Below, in pieces: positions 7,128 through 14,333 of a stretch of 21,017 nt of DNA. Position numbers and translations under genes: made by a program. The stretch comes from a virus. The notes beneath the pieces were generated by a model, which did not search any database, was not told the origin of the DNA, and was given only the letters and a program-made list of their open reading frames with translations. Every line of letters starts with the position of its first letter. The first letter of the stretch is position 1. Where the stretch lies: positions 1 to 21,017 of the IMG/VR virus record IMGVR_UViG_3300010339_000017, one strand, 5' to 3'.

Positions 7128-8615
7128 ATGGAAGTCCAATTCCTCGGCCCGAGTTTCAGCGGCCGGTCCAATGCAATCGACCCATCCCGCTGCATCAACT
7201 TCTACCCCGAGCTGAACCTCAACCCCGCCGGTAAGTCCAAGACCTCGCTTATCGGCACGCCCGGAACCAGCCTGATCGTGGATTGCGGCAACGGTGGCCC
7301 GGTTCGTGGCCTGTATGAATTCGGCGGGGTGCTGTATATCGTATCGGGCGCCGAGGTATTCTCGTGGAACGGGAGCAGTCTCGCGGTTGTCGGGGTCTTG
7401 GCCACGGCGACCGGCCCGGTCTATATCGAGGACAACGGCCTCACGGCTTACGGCGTCGGGGGCAATCAGATGATGATTGCCGATTCAGTCGGCGGGTATG
7501 TCTGGAACCCGGTCACGAGCGTGTTCACACAAGTTGCCCTGCCTAATGTCCCGATCTCGCTGGCCTTCATGGACGGGTACTTTCTTATTGCCGGGGCCAA
7601 CTCCCAGACGATCTACGCCAGTAATCTCTACGACGGAACCGTGTGGCCCGGTCTAGCTGTCGGCAACGCGGTCAGTAGCACCGGCACCCTCACGGGCATC
7701 ACGGTCTACGACGAGCTGCTGTTCGTGTTCAAGGACAACTGTGGCGAACCGTGGTACGACGCGGGAACGCCGCCGGTGTCCCTGGGCATGCCATTCCAGA
7801 AGTACCAGGGCATTCCGATCAATTACGGCGTCGTGGCGCCACAGTCGGTGGCGCAAGGGGGTGATTTCCTCTACTGCCTCGGTAGCGACGGCAGCGATGT
7901 GCAGGTGATAGGCTGGTCAGGGTACACGCCCAAGCCATTGCTGCCGCCAGCACTTGCCAACCGGGTCTCCCGGCTGCCGGTTGTATCGGATGCAATCGGG
8001 TTCACGTACAGCGATTCCGGCCACATGTTCTATGTCCTGACCTTTCCCACGGGCAACCTAACGCTGGTTTACGACCACACGACCCAGATGTGGCATGAGC
8101 GGTCAACCTACTCGCCCAATGCGCCGAGACGGAACCCGAACCGCTGGGCGGCGAATTGTTATTGCTACTTCAACGGGCAGCATACGGTGGGGGATTACCA
8201 GACCGGCCAGGTGTGGGCCATGGGGAGCCAGTATTATACCGATTGCGGCAACCCGATAATCTCGACCCGGATCGCGCCGATCATGCATGACAAGGAATCC
8301 TGCACCGATCTCTACTTCTACGCGCTCTACATTGATGCTGAGGTCGGTATGGGGTTCAACCCGGTCGTGACGGACACCGATACAGACATGCAGATACCGA
8401 TCATCGGGACCCCGAAAGCCTTCCTGTCATGGAGCATCGACGGTGGGTACACCTGGAGCAATGAATACGAGGCCGCTATGGGCCAGCAGGGGCAGTATCT
8501 CACCCGGCTCATCTGGCGGCGTATCGGTGGCAGCTTCAACATGGTGTTCGATGTCACGATCAGCGATCCGATATATAAGGTTCTCGTTAATACCTTCGTG
8601 GACGTGAGTGATTGA
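7128..8615 (+). CDS. Packaged DNA stabilisation (plug) protein, P22 gp10-like
   Basis: A 495-residue protein, close to the 472 of P22 gp10, which closes the portal channel after packaging and connects the adaptor to the tail needle. The N-terminus (FLGPSFSGRSNAIDPSRCIN and FYPEL) and the next part (TSLIGTPGTSLIV, RGLYEFGGVLYIVSG) match the family's 'N.yPE....k....L.gTPGl' opening. The rest is a string of beta blades in propeller style (SLAFMDGYFLIAGANSQTIY, ITVYDELLFVFKDN). An AGGGGGT site precedes the ATG. Its TGA overlaps a possible TTG start of a hidden small ORF. Order and length agree with the P22 tail-machine block. Confidence 0.85.
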   Translation: MEVQFLGPSFSGRSNAIDPSRCINFYPELNLNPAGKSKTSLIGTPGTSLIVDCGNGGPVRGLYEFGGVLYIVSGAEVFSWNGSSLAVVGVLATATGPVYIEDNGLTAYGVGGNQMMIADSVGGYVWNPVTSVFTQVALPNVPISLAFMDGYFLIAGANSQTIYASNLYDGTVWPGLAVGNAVSSTGTLTGITVYDELLFVFKDNCGEPWYDAGTPPVSLGMPFQKYQGIPINYGVVAPQSVAQGGDFLYCLGSDGSDVQVIGWSGYTPKPLLPPALANRVSRLPVVSDAIGFTYSDSGHMFYVLTFPTGNLTLVYDHTTQMWHERSTYSPNAPRRNPNRWAANCYCYFNGQHTVGDYQTGQVWAMGSQYYTDCGNPIISTRIAPIMHDKESCTDLYFYALYIDAEVGMGFNPVVTDTDTDMQIPIIGTPKAFLSWSIDGGYTWSNEYEAAMGQQGQYLTRLIWRRIGGSFNMVFDVTISDPIYKVLVNTFVDVSD

Positions 8616-8764
8616 GGAGGGGAAGTGAAACGGTTGATCCTTGCTGCTGCCGTGCGATTTGCACCGATACCTCCGCCAACGCTTCCGTCAAATGCAGTGT
8701 TTCCGGCACAACTCTTACGATCACCGGAACGGGATCGGATTATATTAACTGGCTTTGCTTCTAG
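8612..8764 (+). CDS. Hidden 50-codon Cys-rich beta ORF with unusual start
   Basis: A short open frame filling the gap after the gp10-like gene, different from the longer frame that overlaps it. It reads as a plausible protein: VDPCCCRAICTD, then VKCSVSGTTLTITGTGSDYI and NWLCF, with six cysteines and alternating beta residues. It ends exactly at the binding site of the next gene (TAG 8762-8764). No ATG or GTG occurs in frame. TTG at 8612 overlaps the upstream stop (TTGA) but lacks a site of its own. ACG at 8630 has an ideal AGGAGGGG 7 bases upstream, so the true start may be this rare codon or a lost ATG, giving 44 residues. No homologue is claimed. A sequencing error or a decayed gene are alternatives. 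Confidence 0.4.
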   Translation: MRRGSETVDPCCCRAICTDTSANASVKCSVSGTTLTITGTGSDYINWLCF

Positions 8765-8772
8765 AGGAATCA

Positions 8773-9315
8773 ATGGCGACCAATGCGCCCCAACCACTTC
8801 CGTCTTCTGCTGAACCCATCTCGGCCAATTCGCTTGCATGGAGAAAGCAGTTTGACACCGTATGGAAGCTATTGAGCAGCCTGATCACGGAACAGGGCAA
8901 TCTGGCCAATGCCTCGACCGGGTTGGGTGTGGCCGGGGATTTCGTGACGCTCAACGCCAACGGGGATCTGCAAGACGCCGGGTTGAACCCGAGTCTCGCG
9001 GCTCTCCAGCATAATCATTCCAACGCTGCGACCGGCGGGAATCTTGCCAACACCGGGCCGAGTGTAGGGGGTGGAGTGTTCACTCTCCTGACCGGCCAGA
9101 GCAACGTGGTCGTAAGCGACGCCAACGTGACCGCGAATTCGGCAATAACCTTCTCCCCCACCAATGCCAACGGCGCCGGGTTGATTCAATCCTCAACCCT
9201 CGGGCCCTATGAGGTGGTAGCGAATCGCGCACCGGGAGCGTCTTTCACGATCCAGACGTATTCTGGAGGCGCTAGCACGCTCACGGCGAATTACCAGTAC
9301 GTGAGGGTGGGATGA
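8773..9315 (+). CDS. Tail needle or short fibre-like protein
   Basis: A 180-residue structural protein. Position after the gp10-like gene is where P22 has its tail needle (gp26). Residues 20-45 form a helical segment (SLAWRKQFDTVWKLLSSLIT). The middle has GDFVTLNANGDLQDAGLNPS, a connector motif common in phage fibres. The end (SAITFSPTNANGAG, then GASFTIQTYSGGASTLTANY) is the beta-rich tip seen in many tail proteins. The start ATG has AGAGG at short spacing; an in-frame TTG 18 bases earlier is unlikely. Its stop overlaps the ATG of the GNAT gene (ATGA). A needle tip or fibre role is inferred from context; the family is not certain. Confidence 0.7.
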   Translation: MATNAPQPLPSSAEPISANSLAWRKQFDTVWKLLSSLITEQGNLANASTGLGVAGDFVTLNANGDLQDAGLNPSLAALQHNHSNAATGGNLANTGPSVGGGVFTLLTGQSNVVVSDANVTANSAITFSPTNANGAGLIQSSTLGPYEVVANRAPGASFTIQTYSGGASTLTANYQYVRVG

Positions 9316-9845
9316 TCGAGCTGCGGCCATTCACACGCAATGACATCCCGGCGATGTTCAAGATCGCTAAAGAGCACGAACCCTTTGCCGAGTTCGTGGG
9401 GCCCGAGCAGGCAGTGGCGTCGTTATTGAGGCAGGAGGGTTGGGTGTTTTGCGAGAATGGCGTCGTGGTAGGACATGTGACTCTCTCCGACTTCAGGGTG
9501 CTTCATTCCGTACTGCTCCATGCCACAATCATTCCAGCCTGCCGGGGTAAATGTATCAGCGCCCGGGCCCTTCGCACTATATTCGGGCGCCTGTTTGACC
9601 CGGATAGTCTGGATCTCGTCAAGGTCTATGCTTACGCCGTGATGGGGAAAACGTATCAGGCAGCGAGGACACTGGACGATCTTGGGTTTAGCCGCGAAGG
9701 TGTGGACAGGCATGGTCTCGTACTGCCGGATGGGAGAATGTTCGATATATTGAAGTATGCAATGTTACGGGAGGAATGTCCGTGGATCAGGACCAAAGCC
9801 GAGATTCGCGCATGGCTGGCAGGGAGGCGTAATGAACCTCGGTGA
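9312..9845 (+). CDS. GNAT-family N-acetyltransferase-like protein
   Basis: A 177-residue protein of the fold that moves an acetyl group from acetyl-CoA to an amine. It opens with IELRPFTRNDIPAMFKIAKE, the usual GNAT strand-helix start. Strands VVVGHVTLSD and LLHATIIPACRGKCISARAL cover motif A, with R78-G79 in the CoA-phosphate turn. The end (LGFSREGVDRHGLVLPDGRM, then FDILKYAML) follows the RimJ/RimL-like pattern. It is coupled to the needle-like gene (ATGA) and overlaps the next gene by 14 bases. The target could be a protein amine, an aminosugar or a small molecule. Phage structural blocks sometimes carry GNAT genes of unknown substrate. Confidence 0.78.
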   Translation: MIELRPFTRNDIPAMFKIAKEHEPFAEFVGPEQAVASLLRQEGWVFCENGVVVGHVTLSDFRVLHSVLLHATIIPACRGKCISARALRTIFGRLFDPDSLDLVKVYAYAVMGKTYQAARTLDDLGFSREGVDRHGLVLPDGRMFDILKYAMLREECPWIRTKAEIRAWLAGRRNEPR

Positions 9846-10860
9846 CAGCGCGGCCTGCGCGCCCTCGATCACGTTCGCGTTCTACCCGACGCATGTTCAC
9901 TGGAACGCGGGGATCGCGCAACTGTCCGCAATATGCAAGTCTTGGGGTATCCGAACCAACCTCGCGGTTCTCGACTGGTTCACGCCGGGTGAGTTCCACC
10001 CGCCAAGTGACATTGTAGCGTTCTCAGCGGTTCACGAGGGGGATTATCGGGCCTCAATCGGCTACATGAGGAAAGCCAAGGCGCTCGGCAAGAAAGTGAT
10101 CCTGGGTGGTGTCTGGGCAGGTCTGGGCAAGCCTGTGGACGGCAGCGTGGATCACGTATGCCGGGGCGATGGCGAGGAGCTGGTGGAATGGATATTGGGC
10201 GGCGACGAGAGGGTATTCCGCGAATGGCGGATTACGCATGACTTGAACAGCCTCCCGGTTGCCGATTACGAGATATTCGAGGGTGTGGAGTTTGACCGTT
10301 GCCTGGGACCGTTCATGGGCAAGAAGGTGTTGCCGTATTTATCGAGTCGCGGGTGCCTCGGACGCTGTTCGTTCTGCCAGACACGGTTTCAGCCTCCGGG
10401 AAGAAGAATCAGGACCAAGGTTGAAGAAGACCTGATGCCGCTGCTGGAGCGGTATCGACCCGATGGGGTCCACCTCGCTGATGCCCAGTCGCCGTACGAC
10501 GATCCTGCATGGAAAGCCTCTTGGGGCGATCTGCGCGTGCCGTTCGGGTGTTACATCCGGGCGGACATTGAACCGGATGACCTCGACTGGTTGATTGACC
10601 GTGGCATGCAGGCGTGCGCGTTTGGTGTGGAAGCGGGCGACGAGAGGTTCAGGAATGAAGTCTTGAAGAAAGACGTTACCGATGCCCAGATCAAGAGCCT
10701 TGTGGACCGGCTGCGGCACAACGGGGTCTTCTATATCCCCTTCTACATGACAGGCATTCCGGGCGAAGGCTGGATCGAGCAAACTCGCACGCTCCAGGCC
10801 ATGAAGCGGTTTGGCGGCGCCCCGATGTTGTGGCAGTACCAGGACCTCGGAGGTCTCTGA
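9832..10860 (+). CDS. B12-binding-type radical SAM enzyme
   Basis: A 342-residue enzyme. Start: the ATG after AGGGAGG, overlapping the GNAT gene by 14 bases; an ATG 75 bases earlier in the same frame has no site. Residues 10-125 look like a cobalamin-binding Rossmann-like domain (GKKVILGGVWAG; then VDHVCRGDGEELVEWILGG, the 'vD.v..GeGE' motif). The radical SAM core carries C175-x3-C179-x2-C182 (SSRGCLGRCSFCQ), FGVEAGDERFRNEVLKKDVT (264-283) and the FYMTGIPGE turn (304-312). The classic B12 Asp-x-His-x-x-Gly loop is not obvious, so the cofactor may be lost. Such enzymes do methylations or carbon-carbon rearrangements. It ends soon after the core, without a long C-terminal domain. The substrate is unknown. 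Confidence 0.85.
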   Translation: MNLGDSAACAPSITFAFYPTHVHWNAGIAQLSAICKSWGIRTNLAVLDWFTPGEFHPPSDIVAFSAVHEGDYRASIGYMRKAKALGKKVILGGVWAGLGKPVDGSVDHVCRGDGEELVEWILGGDERVFREWRITHDLNSLPVADYEIFEGVEFDRCLGPFMGKKVLPYLSSRGCLGRCSFCQTRFQPPGRRIRTKVEEDLMPLLERYRPDGVHLADAQSPYDDPAWKASWGDLRVPFGCYIRADIEPDDLDWLIDRGMQACAFGVEAGDERFRNEVLKKDVTDAQIKSLVDRLRHNGVFYIPFYMTGIPGEGWIEQTRTLQAMKRFGGAPMLWQYQDLGGL

Positions 10861-10902
10861 CAGTTAATCCTTACGAGGGCTCCCCGGAGCAAGGAGAATA
10901 TC

Positions 10903-11871
10903 ATGGCGGCGATAGGCGGGATAGTAGCAGGTGTAGGCAGCGCGGCTGGCGGTATAATGTCCGGTATGGGGGCGCAGAACGCGGCAAGCACATCGGCCAG
11001 TGCTCAAGAGCAGATGCTCCAAACCGCCATAGGTCTGCAATGGCCGCAGATCACATCCGGGTATCAGGCGCTAGGGTTGCAGGACTACATGCTCGGACTA
11101 GGACCCAAGCCCGGTACTCTCAACTCGAATATGCTGACTGCCAGTAGCATGACCCCGGTGCAGCAGAGGACGTTCGCGTCAACCCTTCCCGGTGTCTGGC
11201 AGCAGATAGTCAAAAATGGTGGCCAACTATCGTGGGGCGCACTATCGACCCCGCAACAGCAGGAGCTTATGAATTCCATGCCTGCCGTGGCGGAAGAGAT
11301 GATGGGTGTGGGTTCCAGCACGAGCGCTCTTGGTTCGCAGTACGGCTACGGATCGCTCTTGCAGCCATTCACGGCCCAGCAGATGTATCAGGACCCAGGG
11401 TACCAGTTCCGGCTGCAATCCAGCCAGAACGCGCTCCAGTCGGCAGCGGCAGCAAGCGGGACATACGGTAGCGGGACCATGGCGCAGGCGTTGCAGCAAA
11501 ACGCCGGGAACCTCGCCTCGCAGGAGTACGGAGCAGCGTATCAGCGGTACCTCGAACCGTTCTCACTGCTCGGCGCCATATCCGGGCAGGGAGCGAGTGC
11601 CGCGAGCGGTGCTGCTGGATTGACCGGTGCGGCTGGATCGAGCATTGGCAACACACTGATGCAAGGTGGTATGGCGGGCGCCCAGGCCATGGGCCAGGGC
11701 ATCAACAGCGGATTTGGCGCGCTGCAATCGGGGTTGAACAACTACGCCACGAACACGAACATACAGAACCTATTGTCACAGTTGGCTTACACGCAACAGT
11801 ATAACGCAGGGAATACTCCTATGAGCAGCGACTATTACAACCCCACTGCTGGTCCTATCGGAAGTTACTAG
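10903..11871 (+). CDS. Ejection (internal virion) protein, DNA-transfer type
   Basis: A 322-residue protein with a Gly/Ala-rich N-terminus (AAIGGIVAGVGSAAGGIMSG) that could insert in membranes. Residues 154-217 (PFTAQQMYQDPGYQFRLQSS, then GTYGSGTMAQALQQNAGNLA and SQEYGAAYQRYL) match a motif I recognise in many podovirus genes next to ejection proteins ('DPGYqFRl.qG..Al...aAa.Gg..SG....L..ygq.laS.EY..ay.R'). The last third is Gly/Ala/Ser-rich with helical tendency. CAAGGAGAATATC precedes the ATG. Two larger ejection candidates follow. It probably corresponds to the gp7/gp14/gp20 set that forms the trans-envelope channel. Confidence 0.75.
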   Translation: MAAIGGIVAGVGSAAGGIMSGMGAQNAASTSASAQEQMLQTAIGLQWPQITSGYQALGLQDYMLGLGPKPGTLNSNMLTASSMTPVQQRTFASTLPGVWQQIVKNGGQLSWGALSTPQQQELMNSMPAVAEEMMGVGSSTSALGSQYGYGSLLQPFTAQQMYQDPGYQFRLQSSQNALQSAAAASGTYGSGTMAQALQQNAGNLASQEYGAAYQRYLEPFSLLGAISGQGASAASGAAGLTGAAGSSIGNTLMQGGMAGAQAMGQGINSGFGALQSGLNNYATNTNIQNLLSQLAYTQQYNAGNTPMSSDYYNPTAGPIGSY

Positions 11872-11885
11872 TCAAGGAGATTGAC

Positions 11886-14333
11886 ATGGCCGATGACAAT
11901 ACCGACTACAGCCCGAGTCAAGACCCAAACAGCGTCATGCCGCTGCCTCCGGGAACCGTCACCAATATGCTGGCGCAGAACATGTTCCCGAATCCGTGGT
12001 ATAGGTTCCTGGCAGGCATGGGCGCGTACCATCCTGTTGCTGCTGCCCAGAACGCCCTGGGGCTCGCTACAAGCGCCGATGAGCGGCAGAACCAGATGTA
12101 TTTGAACAGGATCAACTACGAAGCGGCGAAGATGAACGGTATGCAGCAGGGGGGCCCGCCACTCGGGGGTGGACCGCCGCCTGTAGCGCCGCAGATCGCG
12201 CCACAAGCAGCGGCGCCGGGGCAGAATATGCTCGGTGGGGGTGGGGGTGGGGGTGTATCGGTTGGAGGCGCTCCACAACTTCATGCTCTTGCCCAATCTG
12301 CGGCTGCCCAATTCGGGCTGCCCCCAAAGCTCGCGGAGGGAGTAATCGGAGCCGAATCTGGGTGGAACCCCAATGCAGTGTCCCCCAAGGGCGCTCAGGG
12401 CCTGATGCAGCTCATGCCGGGTACTGCAAGAGACTTGGGTGTGACCGATGCCTTTAACCCGGAGCAGAACCTCCTCGGTGGCACAGCATACCTCAGCCAG
12501 CAAATGCAGAGATTTGGCAATGACATACCCAAGGCCCTTGGAGCATACATTGCCGGTCCCGAAGCCGTGGCTCAAGCAGTCCAAGCAGGTGGCGAGGACT
12601 GGATCAATCATCTTCCTCCTGGCAAGATCGGACCAACCAAGGCATATATTGCAGATGTAGAGCGCAGAATGCAGGGGGCTGACTTCCCTGGACCGTACAA
12701 GGGTGGAATGATGGGTGGCGGTGGTCTTGCTGGTGGACAACCCAACATGTCCCAGATGACTGCGAGCACCGACCCGAGGTTCGTGCCTCAAGCCCCCGAC
12801 CAGGCTCAAGCCCCCGACCAGGCTCAAGCCCCACCCACTCAGTTCCCCGCTCCGATCGGCGGTATCCAGAATGAATCCGGCTGGTCCGGCTGGCGGAACC
12901 ATGTCTCGGCTGAACCCGCACTTCGCTACCCCGCTGCGTTGCTCGCAGCCTCCCCGCAGTTGTTGCAACAGGTCAAGGTCGAGGAAGCCCAGCAGGAGGC
13001 GTATGGCGCGGCATTTAACGCTTCGCTGGAACAGGGCATGGCCAAGTGGTCGCGTATGAACCTCGATGACGCCACCAAGCAAAAGATGAAGAACGACTGG
13101 ATCGACAGGCAGCTCGCCCCGATGCTCTTTGACGCGAAGACGGGCAATCTGAAAGACCCGCGAATGGGGGATGCGGCGAGAAAACTGGCGATAGCGCGGG
13201 ATGCGGATATATCGGGGCCGCCGAATAAATATTCCGTTACCGCTAAAATCACCCCGACCTTGATCCGTGCCATGGAACGGTACGGCCTGCCACCGGACAT
13301 GATACAGCTCGCGCAGGAGAACCCAGGCAAGGAAGCCACATGGGGGAACGATCCCAAGACCGGTCCTGGCCTAGCCATTGTCGAGCCCAAGGGAGCGGAA
13401 GAGAAGAACCAAACAAAGGAACAATTAACCAATATATGGCTGCACGATCCTGATCCCGTAAAGAGCAAGCAGGCGAAAGAAAATCTCGACGCTATAGAGC
13501 AATCCGAGATCAGAGTGGCGGGAGCAAAGACCGGGGCAACTGAGAAGGCTAAAAGGGAGGTTGCTCAAACAGATCCAAACGCTTTTGCTAATTGGCCCGA
13601 AGATAGGAAGAAGACTCAGTACGAAATAGCCCTCCATGGTGGCAAACCACCACAGTTCGCGTGGCGTGATGCAGAATCCCGAAACGCCTATTCAGCAGGT
13701 TACGCCCAATACGTGATAGACAAATACCAAGAGCAAGGTGGGGCTAAATCGGAAACAGAAAAGGCTATATTTTCATCTGACAAGGATTCCCTCGATTCCA
13801 TTACAAAGGGCATGGACATGATTAAAGCGTTCGAGGTTGGGGCTGACCAGAGCTTAGACCTCCTGGCAGAAACCGCTGACAGATACGACCGGGGGGAATA
13901 TCCAAAGGCCAACGAGTGGAAACAGATATTTGCTTACTATACTGGAGACAAGGACATCCGGGCCTTTCAGAACGTGCTTGTTACCTCAGCCACAGAATAT
14001 GTGAAGGTAATCAATGCTGGCCCGACTCCGACCGCTGCGGAACTTTCTGTTATGGGCCAGCAACGGGCCAAGGAGATGATTGCTGCTGCCGATACACCGG
14101 AGCAGCTTAAGAATGAAATCGACAAAATGAGGCAGGAAATGGCAATAAGCAGCAATAAGCTAACGCAACAGCGCGAGTCTATCGTGAACCGTATGGAAAC
14201 AGGGGTGCGTGGTGGGTCTTCCACTGATGCCGCTAGCAAGGTAGACTGGATGGAGCGTGCAAAGGCAGCCAACCCAGCCTACAGTGAAGATCAACTTGAA
14301 GAAATGTGGAAACGCAAGAACGGAGGGAAATAA
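11886..14333 (+). CDS. Internal virion protein with lytic transglycosylase (SLT) domain
   Basis: An 815-residue ejected protein that would cut peptidoglycan during DNA entry. Residues about 135-262 hold a soluble lytic transglycosylase domain: EGVIGAESGWNPNAVSPKGA with catalytic-position E157, then QGLMQLMPGTA (171-181) and LLGGTAYLSQQM. The usual AYNAG motif reads AYIAG (220-224). Before the domain comes a Pro/Gly-rich linker with a Gly run; after it a QAPDQA repeat (18-bp unit, 12789-12832). The C-terminal 450 residues are helical and charged, with no recognised domain. AAGGAG lies 6 bases before the ATG. Its TAA overlaps the next ATG by one base. It is comparable in concept to T7 gp16, with the SLT domain at the N-terminal side. 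Confidence 0.85.
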   Translation: MADDNTDYSPSQDPNSVMPLPPGTVTNMLAQNMFPNPWYRFLAGMGAYHPVAAAQNALGLATSADERQNQMYLNRINYEAAKMNGMQQGGPPLGGGPPPVAPQIAPQAAAPGQNMLGGGGGGGVSVGGAPQLHALAQSAAAQFGLPPKLAEGVIGAESGWNPNAVSPKGAQGLMQLMPGTARDLGVTDAFNPEQNLLGGTAYLSQQMQRFGNDIPKALGAYIAGPEAVAQAVQAGGEDWINHLPPGKIGPTKAYIADVERRMQGADFPGPYKGGMMGGGGLAGGQPNMSQMTASTDPRFVPQAPDQAQAPDQAQAPPTQFPAPIGGIQNESGWSGWRNHVSAEPALRYPAALLAASPQLLQQVKVEEAQQEAYGAAFNASLEQGMAKWSRMNLDDATKQKMKNDWIDRQLAPMLFDAKTGNLKDPRMGDAARKLAIARDADISGPPNKYSVTAKITPTLIRAMERYGLPPDMIQLAQENPGKEATWGNDPKTGPGLAIVEPKGAEEKNQTKEQLTNIWLHDPDPVKSKQAKENLDAIEQSEIRVAGAKTGATEKAKREVAQTDPNAFANWPEDRKKTQYEIALHGGKPPQFAWRDAESRNAYSAGYAQYVIDKYQEQGGAKSETEKAIFSSDKDSLDSITKGMDMIKAFEVGADQSLDLLAETADRYDRGEYPKANEWKQIFAYYTGDKDIRAFQNVLVTSATEYVKVINAGPTPTAAELSVMGQQRAKEMIAAADTPEQLKNEIDKMRQEMAISSNKLTQQRESIVNRMETGVRGGSSTDAASKVDWMERAKAANPAYSEDQLEEMWKRKNGGK
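12234..12255 (+). repeat. Short G-run tract within the SLT gene
   Basis: The DNA reads GG-T then three runs of five G separated by single T, and a final TG, encoding a poly-glycine linker. It is a potential G-quadruplex and slippage site just before the transglycosylase domain. Coding frame is kept. Confidence 0.7.
12789..12832 (+). repeat. 18-bp tandem repeat coding QAPDQA
   Basis: Two full copies and part of a third of the unit CAAGCCCCCGACCAGGCT sit in the linker after the SLT domain. The copies are identical at DNA level, so the duplication is recent. Confidence 0.85.

Noticed and set aside
8625-8813. 62-codon GTG frame in the gap after the gp10-like gene
   Set aside because: The binding site is too close (4 bases), the product is Pro/Arg-rich without structure, and it overlaps the next gene by 41 bases. 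The frame from 8612 looks more protein-like.
11868-13082. 404-codon open frame on the - strand over the SLT gene
   Set aside because: It mirrors a clear transglycosylase domain on the + strand; its sequence is unstructured and Arg/His-rich.
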